Shown: positions 8,678-15,758, counted from the first letter of the stretch. The stretch is DNA of 64,000 bases from RCIO01 sp964629765 (GCA_964629765.1 CAZVTK010000007.1:1-64000), one strand, 5' to 3'. Translations and numbers: made by a program. Notes: generated from the sequence alone by a model not told the origin.

Positions 8678-8886
8678 ACCCCTGCCTCGTTGCCATCGTC
8701 GACGAACTGCGCGCCCGCAACGTGCCTTACCGCGTCGAGCAGGGCGGAAAGCATCTGCGCGTCCGCTTCGGCCAGGGTTTCGAGCGGTTCCGTATCGTCT
8801 CGCGATCGCCGAGCGACTGGCGCGCGGCGCGCAATGAACGGGCGGCGGTTCGCAGGGCGTTGAATGAAATGGGGTGGGCGCGGTGA
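8674..8886 (+). CDS. Small basic hypothetical protein
   Basis: 70 aa, GTG start overlapping the methyltransferase stop and GTGA-coupled to the polymerase. A GGKHLRVRF stretch is reminiscent of HicA-type small folds, but the length and the rest do not allow an assignment. Strongly basic, so nucleic-acid binding is possible. Confidence 0.6.
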   Translation: MNPCLVAIVDELRARNVPYRVEQGGKHLRVRFGQGFERFRIVSRSPSDWRAARNERAAVRRALNEMGWAR

Positions 8887-11800
8887 CGACACTCCACATC
8901 GACCTGGAAAGCCGCAGCGCCGTCGATCTGAAGAAGACAGGCGTCTACGTCTACGCCGAGTCCCCGACGACTAATCTTTGGTGCGCCTGCTACGCCTTCG
9001 ACGACGAGCCGGTCCAGACGTGGCTCCCGCACGAGCCAGTGCCGCCACGCATCGCCGAGCACGTCCGCGACGGCGGCGTCCTGTTCGCGCACAACGCAAA
9101 TTTCGAGATGACAATGTGGCGCTACATTCTCGCGCCGCGGTACGGCTGGCCGCTGCCGGCGATCGAGCAATGGCGCTGCACCATGGTGATGGCCATGGCC
9201 ATGGGCCTGCCTGGTGCTCTCGATCTCGCCGGGCCGGCTGCGGGCGTGGATGTCGCCAAGGACCAGGCCGGCAAGAAGCTGATGCTCAAGATGGCAAAGC
9301 CTCGCCGCGTCAATGACGACGGCAGCTTCGTTTGGTGGGACGAAAAAGAGAACATCGACCGGCTGGTCGAATACTGCAAGATAGACGTCGAGGTTGAACG
9401 TCGGCTGGAGAAGAGGCTGCGGCCGCTCAAGCCGTCCGAGCTCGACCTGTGGCACCTAGATCAACGCACAAATTTGAGGGGTGTTCAGGTTGACCAGGAG
9501 TTGGCGGCCGCGGCGAAGGAGGTCGTGAAAGCGGCCGCCGCGGATCTCGACCATCGCATGGCGGTGGCCACGAACTTCGAGGTCGCCAAGTGTTCTGAGG
9601 TCCAGAAAATCATCGCCTACATCGGCGCACGTGGAGTCGAGACCGAGAGCATCGCGAAGGCAGAACTGAAGGAACTGCTCGCCGAAGACAGCGGCATCCC
9701 CGACGACGTCCGCGCCGTGTTGTCACTCCGGCAGGAGGCGGCACGCGCCAGCGTGGCCAAGATCAACGCGCTGCTGAAAGGTACATCGCCGGACGGGCGC
9801 GCTCGCGGTCTGCTGCAATTCCACGCCGCTACGACTGGACGGTGGGGTGGCCGGCGCTTTCAACCTCAGAATCTCCGTCGGCCGGAGCTAAAGGACATCA
9901 ATACTGCCATCGAAGTTATAGCGAGCGGCGATTTCGACCTCGTACAAATCATGTACGAGAATCCGCTGTCGGCCGTAGCTGACATCTTGCGCGGCCTTCT
10001 TATCGCCGCACCAGGCCATCGGATCGTCGCGGCTGATTATTCAGCGATCGAAGGTAGGGTGCTGCCTTGGCTGGCCGGCGAGCACTGGAAGGTCGACGCG
10101 TACCGGCAGATCGACGAGTCCATCATCCTCGGCGATGACGGCAAGCCGCTGCGCGTCGGCGGCGAGAAGCAGTACGCCATGGACGACATGTATTGCCAGA
10201 CGGCGTCAAAGATCCTCGGTCGTCGTGTGACGAAGAAGGATAAGAACGATCGCCAGGTATTCGGGAAAGTACCTGAGCTCGCCTGTATCGCGGAAGGTGA
10301 ACAGGTGCTCACAGACCGCGGTCTGGTTCCGATCGAGCAAGTCAATACTGCAGACAAGGTGTGGGATGGCGTCGAGTTCGTCAGCCACGACGGCGTTGTC
10401 TGTCATGGCGAAAAGGAGGTCATAGAGTATGACGGACTTAGAGCAACCGCAGACCACATCGTATGGGTCGAAGGGCAATGTCGGCCGGTACAGCTTGTGT
10501 ACGCCGCCGCCAGCAGAGCACGTCTGCTACAATCAGGAACAGGTCGGCAAGCAATACGGGTGGGTGAAAATTCTCTCGGCGGAACGGCGCTATACGAAGG
10601 GCTGGAGTCGGGCGTACGTAGCCGTGGAGTGTGTAGGCTGCGGGCATACGGGTTGGACCTATCTGTCGAACCTTACTCGCGGTATCAGCAAGGGCTGCCA
10701 AGCCTGCTCGAAGCCGAAACAGGTGCCTATGTGGTTGGACCGTCGGCTCACAGCCGCCAAGCAGCGGTGCGAGAACCCGGACGATCCTGGCTACAAAAAC
10801 TATGGCGCGCGTGGCGTGGAATTTCGCTTTCCCTCGGTGACCGCTGCCGGGCTCTACGTCATGGAGCACATGGGGTTAATGCGGGAGTTCGAGTTGGATC
10901 GCATCGACAACAATGGCCACTATGCGCCGGGCAACCTGCGGTGGGCCACGAGGTCTATGCAATGTCGCAACGCCCGCCGGAGCAAATTGACGGCGGAAGA
11001 CGAGTTGTGGGCGAGGACGCAAAGCCCGTACTCCAGGTTCACCACCAGTCGGCTAATGCGGCAGGGGCTGACGAGGCAGGAGGTAATCGCCTCGGCGTGG
11101 GAAGCCGTGGAGATGGGGCGCAAGAACTGGTTTGGCATCCTCACTCGACTGGAAGAGCTAGGGTATACGACATCATCAACGCCGGCCCTAGAAGTCGATT
11201 TACAGTCTCTGGAAAGCTTGTCCACAACTGCGGCTACGGAGGCAGCCGCGGCGCATTCACGGCCATGGGCAAAGTGTACGGCGTAGAATTGCCTGATGAG
11301 CAGGTGATGGAAATCGTTCGCGGCTGGCGCGAGGCCAACCCGGCGATCAAGCAATACTGGTACGACCTTAACGACGCGGCGCTCTCGGCAATCTCCAGCA
11401 AGGGTGTGCCGTACAGGGTCGGCAAGGCCACCTTCAAGGTGTCCGGCTCGTTCCTGACGTTGAAGTTGCCGAGCGGCAGGCACCTCTTCTACCCGTACCC
11501 CGAGATCCGTCGACTGCCGATGCCATGGCTGGACGATGACGGCAACCCTGTCATGAAAGACAACCTCTGCTTCTTCAAGGAAGTAGACCCGCTGAAGAAG
11601 CACTTGATCGTGCCGCATCCGCGCAACACCGAACGGTTCGCGCTGCACCGCAGCTACGGCGGGGAAATCAGTAACAACATTACACAGGGAACGGCGCGGG
11701 ACATCATGGCCGACGCACTGCCGCGGCTCGAGGCGGCGGGCTATCCGCTAACGATTACTGTACACGACGAAGCGGTCACAGAGCCGTTGGCCGATCACGG

Positions 11801-11903
11801 CTCAGTCGAAGAAATGGAAGCCATCATGTGCGACCTGCCGGCATGGGCTAGCGGACTCCCTGTGGCGGCCGAGGGCTTTGAAGACGTCCGTTATCGGAAA
11901 TAG
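8883..11903 (+). CDS. Family A DNA polymerase precursor with exonuclease domain, interrupted by an intein
   Basis: Replicative phage polymerase, 1006 aa as precursor and 691 aa after removal of the 315-residue intein. 3'-5' exonuclease: HIDLESRS at the N-terminus, FAHNANFEMTMW, and DVEVERRL. Polymerase motif A is AADYSAIEGR, motif B runs across the insertion (FGKVPELA joined to CGYGGSRGAF) and motif C is ITVHDEAV. The intein lies in the O-helix, between A467 and the residue following N782 (C783), a highly conserved site that polymerase inteins favour. GTG at 8883 (GTGA overlap, giving TTLHIDLE) is preferred over GTG at 8874. Confidence 0.9.
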   Translation: MTTLHIDLESRSAVDLKKTGVYVYAESPTTNLWCACYAFDDEPVQTWLPHEPVPPRIAEHVRDGGVLFAHNANFEMTMWRYILAPRYGWPLPAIEQWRCTMVMAMAMGLPGALDLAGPAAGVDVAKDQAGKKLMLKMAKPRRVNDDGSFVWWDEKENIDRLVEYCKIDVEVERRLEKRLRPLKPSELDLWHLDQRTNLRGVQVDQELAAAAKEVVKAAAADLDHRMAVATNFEVAKCSEVQKIIAYIGARGVETESIAKAELKELLAEDSGIPDDVRAVLSLRQEAARASVAKINALLKGTSPDGRARGLLQFHAATTGRWGGRRFQPQNLRRPELKDINTAIEVIASGDFDLVQIMYENPLSAVADILRGLLIAAPGHRIVAADYSAIEGRVLPWLAGEHWKVDAYRQIDESIILGDDGKPLRVGGEKQYAMDDMYCQTASKILGRRVTKKDKNDRQVFGKVPELACIAEGEQVLTDRGLVPIEQVNTADKVWDGVEFVSHDGVVCHGEKEVIEYDGLRATADHIVWVEGQCRPVQLVYAAASRARLLQSGTGRQAIRVGENSLGGTALYEGLESGVRSRGVCRLRAYGLDLSVEPYSRYQQGLPSLLEAETGAYVVGPSAHSRQAAVREPGRSWLQKLWRAWRGISLSLGDRCRALRHGAHGVNAGVRVGSHRQQWPLCAGQPAVGHEVYAMSQRPPEQIDGGRRVVGEDAKPVLQVHHQSANAAGADEAGGNRLGVGSRGDGAQELVWHPHSTGRARVYDIINAGPRSRFTVSGKLVHNCGYGGSRGAFTAMGKVYGVELPDEQVMEIVRGWREANPAIKQYWYDLNDAALSAISSKGVPYRVGKATFKVSGSFLTLKLPSGRHLFYPYPEIRRLPMPWLDDDGNPVMKDNLCFFKEVDPLKKHLIVPHPRNTERFALHRSYGGEISNNITQGTARDIMADALPRLEAAGYPLTITVHDEAVTEPLADHGSVEEMEAIMCDLPAWASGLPVAAEGFEDVRYRK
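10284..11228 (+). mobile_element. Intein in DNA polymerase motif B
   Basis: Residues 468-782 of the precursor. Block A starts with Cys468 (CIAEGEQVLTDRGLVPIEQV). Block B is LRATADHIVW with Thr522 and His525. Blocks F/G are RVYDIINAGPRSRFTV and KLVHN, ending His-Asn, with Cys783 as +1 nucleophile. All four splicing landmarks are in the polymerase frame and the frame is open throughout. Between block B and block F (10470-11157) the in-frame product has no recognisable domain: it is the shadow of an HNH endonuclease gene in the +1 frame. Confidence 0.9.
10413..10420 (+). promoter_or_regulatory. Consensus Shine-Dalgarno for the nested endonuclease
   Basis: AAGGAGGT ends 8 nt before the ATG at 10429, inside intein coding sequence. 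It is among the best ribosome sites in the window and indicates independent translation of the nested gene. Confidence 0.8.
10429..11286 (+). CDS. HNH homing endonuclease encoded out of frame within the intein
   Basis: 285 aa, +1 relative to the polymerase frame. Domain order: an N-terminal stretch overlapping intein block B (1-~38), VGKQYGWVKIL (from ~39), a zinc knuckle with Cys68, Cys71, Cys90 and Cys93, the linker KNYGARGV, then the HNH core ELDRIDNNGHYAPGNLRWA (155-173) and a basic helical tail. Residues after ~244 overlap intein blocks F/G and 58 nt of the C-extein and may be a read-through tail. It would cut intein-less polymerase genes and drive homing. The canonical arrangement has the endonuclease in frame as part of the intein; here it is a separate gene. 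Confidence 0.85.
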   Translation: MTDLEQPQTTSYGSKGNVGRYSLCTPPPAEHVCYNQEQVGKQYGWVKILSAERRYTKGWSRAYVAVECVGCGHTGWTYLSNLTRGISKGCQACSKPKQVPMWLDRRLTAAKQRCENPDDPGYKNYGARGVEFRFPSVTAAGLYVMEHMGLMREFELDRIDNNGHYAPGNLRWATRSMQCRNARRSKLTAEDELWARTQSPYSRFTTSRLMRQGLTRQEVIASAWEAVEMGRKNWFGILTRLEELGYTTSSTPALEVDLQSLESLSTTAATEAAAAHSRPWAKCTA

Positions 11904-11913
11904 GAAAGGAGAC

Positions 11914-12228
11914 ATGCCTGTGGCCAGGATTGAGATTGACCGGCATTATTACGAGCGCTGGTCGATGGACGACTTCGTGAAGCTGCTGAACACCTACGTT
12001 GCCCAGACTCCGCCGGAGGTGCGGGACACCATTTGGGTGACTTTGGAAGATGGAGAGTATGGATCGGCCACTGCGCTTGTGTTCACACGCGAGCAGACGC
12101 CGGCGGAGATTGAAGCCGCGCGAGTCTCCCGCGAAGAGCACGATCGTAAAGCGAAGCAGGATGCGGCCGACCGCGAGCGCCGCGAGTTTGAGAGGCTGAA
12201 GGCAAAATTCGAAGGTCCGCAAAAATGA
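11914..12228 (+). CDS. Hypothetical protein with charged helical tail
   Basis: 104 aa, ATG at 11914 after AAAGGAG. The N-terminal ~60 residues look compact (YYERWSMDDFVKLLNTYV). The C-terminus is a long charged helix (REEHDRKAKQDAADRERREF). Directly downstream of the polymerase; no family recognised. Confidence 0.65.
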   Translation: MPVARIEIDRHYYERWSMDDFVKLLNTYVAQTPPEVRDTIWVTLEDGEYGSATALVFTREQTPAEIEAARVSREEHDRKAKQDAADRERREFERLKAKFEGPQK

Positions 12229-12440
12229 TCGACCGCTCCAACTCCGAGCTCGAACTCATCTGCGACGCTACCGGCGAGCGCTACCCGCGCACCTACGAGC
12301 CCGACGAGTTCCACAAGATGCTGGCTGACGCCAAGGAGGACGGTTGGCTCGTTACGCTGCAGCGTGGCGAGTGGCGGCACTTCTGCCCGAAGGCGCTGTC
12401 GACCGCTGACGATCTTGTCGAGATTCCGGGCATCGACTGA
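12225..12440 (+). CDS. Small hypothetical protein
   Basis: 71 aa in an ATGA overlap with the preceding gene. ELICDATGERYPRTYEPDEF, then WRHFCPKAL. Two cysteines, acidic overall. Last gene before a terminator. Confidence 0.6.
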   Translation: MIDRSNSELELICDATGERYPRTYEPDEFHKMLADAKEDGWLVTLQRGEWRHFCPKALSTADDLVEIPGID

Positions 12441-12478
12441 GCAAAACATCTATCGCAAGACCGTGAACTGGCGTATAG

Positions 12479-12511
12479 AGCCTCACGCTACGGAAGTGCG
12501 TGGGGCTTTTT
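12479..12511 (+). terminator. Rho-independent terminator ending the replication operon
   Basis: Ten-pair stem AGCCTCACGC with GCGTGGGGCT (one T-G pair), 9-nt loop, then TTTTT. It separates the polymerase operon from the XRE regulator. Confidence 0.8.
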
Positions 12512-12599
12512 GCATTTGCGAAAACGGTATTGCATCGCACCAGCGAGAGTTGTAGGAAACGGGCGCACTAAAAGTTCTCTTGAAAATCGACAAACACTG

Positions 12600-12645
12600 C
12601 GTTAGCTATAAAGGACAGATCAGGCCCTGGGCTAACGAAAGGAGG
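12600..12645 (+). promoter_or_regulatory. Inverted repeat adjoining the XRE ribosome site
   Basis: CGTTAGC (12600-12606) pairs with GCTAACG (12631-12637) across a 24-nt loop, and the Shine-Dalgarno AAAGGAGG follows at once. It could be an operator for the XRE product or a leader hairpin. A TTGAAA that could be a -35 box lies upstream at about 12580. Confidence 0.35.
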
Positions 12646-12652
12646 CGGAGAA

Positions 12653-13096
12653 ATGGCTAAAGAAAATTCCCCTGTCCGACATATCCTGAACCCGCCACCG
12701 GGCGATCTCCCGGCTGATTCTTCTGCGGGGCATGCGCGAGCCGAGTTCGCCAAGCGGCTTCAGCACTTTATGGCCAGCAAAGGTCTTAACCAGGCGGATC
12801 TCGCAAGAGAGACCAGCAAGCATCTCCCGAAGGGCGTTACAATGGGGCGCGATTCTGTTTCCTACTACGTTCGAGGAAAGTCGTTTCCGACGGCGGCGCG
12901 CATTAACGCCTTGGCCAAGGTGCTCGGTGTGAAACCGGAGGAGCTAGTTCCGACGCGCGGCATCAAGACGGCCGGCGACGCAAGCGTAGACGCCAGAGAC
13001 ATGGCTGACGGGCGAGCGTGGCTGCGTGTCGACAAGGCGGTTCCGTGGCCGGTGGCGGTGGAAGTGCTGAAGCTACTGCAGGGCGCGAGCAAGTAG
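12653..13096 (+). CDS. XRE-family transcriptional regulator
   Basis: 147 aa. HTH spans about residues 30-90 (FAKRLQHFMASKGLNQADLA, then INALAKVLGVKPEELVPTRG), the Cro/cI fold. The C-terminal 45 residues are unlike a LexA-type cleavage domain. Flanked by a terminator on each side, so it forms its own unit and is a candidate phage repressor, though there is no divergent partner gene. Start from a strong AAAGGAGG. Confidence 0.8.
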   Translation: MAKENSPVRHILNPPPGDLPADSSAGHARAEFAKRLQHFMASKGLNQADLARETSKHLPKGVTMGRDSVSYYVRGKSFPTAARINALAKVLGVKPEELVPTRGIKTAGDASVDARDMADGRAWLRVDKAVPWPVAVEVLKLLQGASK

Positions 13097-13125
13097 GCCG
13101 ATCGGCAGGCTTTGCAGGATTGGGA

Positions 13126-13150
13126 GGGCGGTCTTCGGGCCGCCCTTTTC
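13126..13150 (+). terminator. Rho-independent terminator after the XRE gene
   Basis: GGGCGGTC-TTCG-GGCCGCCC: a GC-rich stem closed by a C(UUCG)G tetraloop, then TTTTCGTTTT. Confidence 0.9.
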
Positions 13151-13163
13151 GTTTTCCTATCTC

Positions 13164-13222
13164 GCTTATTTATACGAGAAAAAATGAATCAATGAGGATT
13201 GACATATCTCGTTAAATCAAAC
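13164..13222. promoter_or_regulatory. Pair of opposed motif copies before the AlpA gene
   Basis: A degenerate plus-strand copy (GCTTATTTATACGAGAAAAA from 13164) faces a minus-strand copy (rc GTTTGATTTAACGAGATA, 13205-13222). They sit between the terminator and the AlpA-type gene, where the cassette's promoter or operator would be expected. Confidence 0.45.
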
Positions 13223-13262
13223 ATAAGGTACGCAACAACCCAAACACAAGGAGGCGAACATT

Positions 13263-13598
13263 ATGTCGAACTTCGTACCGCCGCTTATTTCCATGAAAGA
13301 CGTGGCTCAAATGACTTCCTTGTCCAGGACGGCCATTCTCCGGCTGGTGGAGCAGAACAAGTTTCCACCGAAGGTGCCTCTCGGGACGGCCCGCCGATTC
13401 GCCTTCAACCGCGCGGCGGTGATGCAATGGATCGCCGACCGCATGGCCGAATCAGATCGAGAGCGGGCCGAGGCGATCGCAAAGGCAGAGGCGCTCCACA
13501 ATTTCTCTGCCAAGATATCCGACGAGACGAAAGCGGCCATCAAGGAGGTTGAGAACAATATCCAGGCCACCGCTGTTCGCAGCGCGAAGGGGGAGTAA
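13263..13598 (+). CDS. AlpA-family helix-turn-helix protein
   Basis: 111 aa. Residues 1-60 are a MerR-like AlpA HTH (MKDVAQMTSLSRTAILRLVE, then RRFAFNRAAVMQWI). The C-terminal half is a long charged helix that could dimerise. AlpA proteins act as excisionases or activators of phage operons. It is the first gene of the cassette holding the RNA arrays. Ribosome site AAGGAGG ends 8 nt before ATG. Confidence 0.8.
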   Translation: MSNFVPPLISMKDVAQMTSLSRTAILRLVEQNKFPPKVPLGTARRFAFNRAAVMQWIADRMAESDRERAEAIAKAEALHNFSAKISDETKAAIKEVENNIQATAVRSAKGE

Positions 13599-13600
13599 CG

Positions 13601-14203
13601 ATGTTGGCGCGCAACCCCGAAAAATTCAGCAAAACCTTCACGACCGCTGTCGCGGCGCTTGTTGCCGATGTTACAACGAAAGAGCCGAACAACATCGAAG
13701 CCAGCGCCAGGTTGATGTCGGACATGCTCATGGCCGACCCCTCGCTGCTCGACGAGTTGTTGCCCTCGATCGTCTACCAGTGGTGCGTAACCCGGCTTGA
13801 AGAATCGAAGCGCCACGACAATCGCCTGATCGTCTCTGGCACCAGGCGCGCCCTTGCCGCAGCGTCCCAACGAGCAACAGCACGCCCGCCGGTGCGTGGT
13901 GGCCTGTCTGCCGGGCAGCGCGCCCGGGCGAATATGCGGCGGCTTGCCGCGACGGCTAAGAGCACCGCCGAGACAAACTGGCTTTCGTACCAACTAAAGG
14001 GGGGTCTCCAGTTGAAGGATGCCACGTACTCCGACGTCATTGAGCAGCGCGACATTCACCGCGGCCACGCCGCGACGAACGGCCTCAAGGCGAGATGGTT
14101 TGACGCCATTGCCAAAAACATGGTGCGCGAAAAGACGGTTGGCGAGTCGCTGACCGATGGAGACCTGGCTCAACTTTACCGGGACGCTTCGAGTTCCGGC
14201 TAA
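13601..14203 (+). CDS. Unknown protein upstream of RNA array A
   Basis: 200 aa, mostly helical, with a basic centre (RPPVRGGLSAGQRARANMRR). No family recognised. It begins MLARNPE, exactly as does the Transposase_20-like protein at 14509, although the rest is unrelated. Its TAA stop lies in the tetraloop of the first hairpin of array A, so mRNA and structured RNA are one transcript or are processed apart. Confidence 0.65.
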   Translation: MLARNPEKFSKTFTTAVAALVADVTTKEPNNIEASARLMSDMLMADPSLLDELLPSIVYQWCVTRLEESKRHDNRLIVSGTRRALAAASQRATARPPVRGGLSAGQRARANMRRLAATAKSTAETNWLSYQLKGGLQLKDATYSDVIEQRDIHRGHAATNGLKARWFDAIAKNMVREKTVGESLTDGDLAQLYRDASSSG

Positions 14204-14484
14204 GGCCGGTGGGCGAGACCCCTGGTCAAATGAAACCCGAGGCACGATTGTCTCGCCCAATCCCTTTCCGCCGATGAGGCGGATGCGTGCGGCCGCCGGC
14301 TTTCTGCTACCCTCGGTCGCATTGCCGCACGCAACAAATTTCGAACTCCGACCGCAAGGCCGGATGAGGCGGCGCCCGCAGCAGAATGGCACCCTAATAT
14401 GCCTTGCGCCGCCTCTCAACCCTTCCGCCGCAAGGCGGGCTGCGATCGTCGATTGAATGTCACCCTTGATCGGTTTGTCGCAGC
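14196..14484 (+). ncRNA. Structured RNA array A: four hairpin units with variable 30-nt loops
   Basis: Four tandem units, each a small tetraloop/pentaloop hairpin plus a long stem with a 30-nt loop. Small hairpins: CCGGC-TAAG-GCCGG, CCGCC-GATGA-GGCGG, CCGACC-GCAA-GGCCGG, CCGCC-GCAA-GGCGG. Long stems: TGGGCGAGAC/GTCTCGCCCA, TGCGTGCGGC/GCCGCACGCA, GAGGCGGCGC/GCGCCGCCTC, GCTGCGAT/GTCGCAGC. Loops lie at 14220-14249, 14294-14323, 14376-14405 and 14447-14476. Every loop starts with C, ends with T, has TG at 12-13 and ACCC at 16-19; the rest varies. No known RNA family is recognised. The bipartite layout around a fixed core recalls the guide loops of IS110 bridge RNAs. It fills the 305-nt gap between two genes. 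Confidence 0.85.
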
Positions 14485-14508
14485 ACCCACAACAGAAAGG
14501 AGAACACC

Positions 14509-15354
14509 ATGCTTGCCAGGAACCCCGAATATGAAGTCTCGGCCAACGGCCTGCCGGATAACAGCGGCCGCCTCTACCCGGCGGGCACCGTGTTCCCCCG
14601 CCTGCGCGTGTTGAACTCGCAGCGCGTCAGCTATTTGCGGGCGAAGAACCGACTGTTGAACCAGTGTTTCGGCTTATGCTGGGGCCTGTGCGGCGGCACG
14701 GAGAAGGACGCCAAGGATCTGCTCGAGAAAGTCGTGAGCGGGAAAGACGACAGCGAGGCTACGATCGCGTGCCTGCCATTGCTGGACGCCTTCAAGCCGA
14801 TCGACGATGGGCTGGCGCGCGTCGAGAAGGATATGGAGAAGCTGGTCAAGAATATGCCCGCATGGCGGCTGTGGGGGAAAGACGTCCACGGCCTCGGCCC
14901 GAAGAGCTTCGCGAAGATACTGGCGGACGCCGGCGACCTCCACTGCTACCGAAACCCGGCCAAGCTGTGGAAGCGCATGGGCCTTGCGGTGATCGACGGC
15001 GAGCGGCAGCGCCGCTGCAAGGACGCCGACAAGGCGCTGGCGCACGGATATAACCCGCAGCGCCGCTCCGACATGTGGAACCTGACCGACAGCATGGGGA
15101 AGTCGACTATATCGGCCGTGAAGGATGCGGACGGGGAAAAGATGCTCAACGAGCACGGCGAATCACTGGCCCTGCCCAAGAGCCCATATGGCGAGGTTTA
15201 CCTCAACGAGAGGCAGCGGCAGCGTGACAACCTGCGCGGCACTCGGGAGTTCTATCTGAAGATGGCGGATGAGCGCGCCAAGCGCTACCTGGCCAAGCGT
15301 GTGCTGCGCGACATGTGGCGCGCGTGGCGTGATTTGGAGCCGGTCCATGGTTGA
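14509..15354 (+). CDS. IS110/IS116-type Transposase_20-like protein lacking the RuvC-like domain
   Basis: 281 aa. A coiled-coil N-terminal half precedes a helix-hairpin-helix block, VHGLGPKSFAKILADAGDL (near residue 125), followed by NPAKLWKRMGLAVIDG and YNPQRRSDMWNL. This is the layout of the C-terminal domain of IS110-family transposases (Transposase_20), and the final helix AKRYLAKRVLRDMW fits its end. The N-terminal DEDD RuvC-like domain is absent and the serine expected after GLAP in the family is not evident, so it may bind nucleic acid without cutting. It lies between the two arrays, and the IS110 family is RNA-guided, so it is the obvious partner. Start after AAAGGAG. Confidence 0.7.
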   Translation: MLARNPEYEVSANGLPDNSGRLYPAGTVFPRLRVLNSQRVSYLRAKNRLLNQCFGLCWGLCGGTEKDAKDLLEKVVSGKDDSEATIACLPLLDAFKPIDDGLARVEKDMEKLVKNMPAWRLWGKDVHGLGPKSFAKILADAGDLHCYRNPAKLWKRMGLAVIDGERQRRCKDADKALAHGYNPQRRSDMWNLTDSMGKSTISAVKDADGEKMLNEHGESLALPKSPYGEVYLNERQRQRDNLRGTREFYLKMADERAKRYLAKRVLRDMWRAWRDLEPVHG

Positions 15355-15538
15355 CGAGATTCGCGATCGGCTGCTCTCCGTGGATCAAGTCTGTGAGATG
15401 CTTGGCGTTTCGCGGCGGACCCTGTGGCTGTGGCGGACGAAGCCAGACTTCCCGCGGCCGCTCGTTTTGAGTTCGAAGTGCTTGAGATTTCGTCAGTCGC
15501 ACATAGACGCCTGGCTGGCGGCTAAGGCTGGCGACTGA
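15347..15538 (+). CDS. Second AlpA-family HTH protein
   Basis: 63 aa, ATG overlapping the end of the previous gene by 8 nt. LLSVDQVCEMLGVSRRTLWLW and a wing (RFRQSHIDAWL) give a standard AlpA/excisionase HTH. A longer ORF reading starts upstream, but the overlap and family length favour 15347. Array B begins 4 nt after its stop. Confidence 0.8.
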   Translation: MVDEIRDRLLSVDQVCEMLGVSRRTLWLWRTKPDFPRPLVLSSKCLRFRQSHIDAWLAAKAGD

Positions 15539-15542
15539 AATA

Positions 15543-15758
15543 CCGGCGAAAGCCGGTGGGCGAGACCATGTGATGGCTGAAACCCTATAGGCAGCTGTCT
15601 CGCCCAATCCCTTTCCGTCGCAAGACGGATGCGTGCGGCCAGGATAGTCATGGCACCCTATGAAAGCGTGCCGCACGCAACTCATCCGGCGAAAGCCGGC
15701 GCCGGTAGCGAGACCTCTGAACGCCTGTAACCCGCATCGGCCATGGCTCGCTACCGGC
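15543..15758 (+). ncRNA. Structured RNA array B: three hairpin units with variable 30-nt loops
   Basis: Units: CCGGC-GAAA-GCCGG then TGGGCGAGAC/GTCTCGCCCA; CCGTC-GCAA-GACGG then TGCGTGCGGC/GCCGCACGCA; CCGGC-GAAA-GCCGG then GCCGGTAGCGAG/CTCGCTACCGGC. Loops are at 15567-15596, 15640-15669 and 15715-15744 (the last if one C-G pair beyond a mismatch is counted). The first two long stems and the linker ATCCCTTT are identical to array A, yet the loops show no similarity beyond C1, T12G13, A16CCC19 and T30. Transcribed after the second AlpA gene. The following 82 nt up to attP show nothing. Confidence 0.85.

Noticed and set aside
10284..11228. Group I intron in the polymerase gene
   Set aside because: Protein-splicing residues Cys468, Thr522/His525 and the final His-Asn-Cys are present and in frame with both exteins, and the frame is open throughout, so an intein fits without an intron.
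10429..11286. Frameshift sequencing errors splitting an in-frame intein endonuclease
   Set aside because: Two compensating errors would be needed, and the consensus Shine-Dalgarno plus ATG at the right distance argues for a real separate gene. Resequencing would settle it.
14196..15758. CRISPR array
   Set aside because: No direct repeat and spacer spacing; units are closed hairpins with different stems and the variable part is an internal loop. No cas genes nearby.
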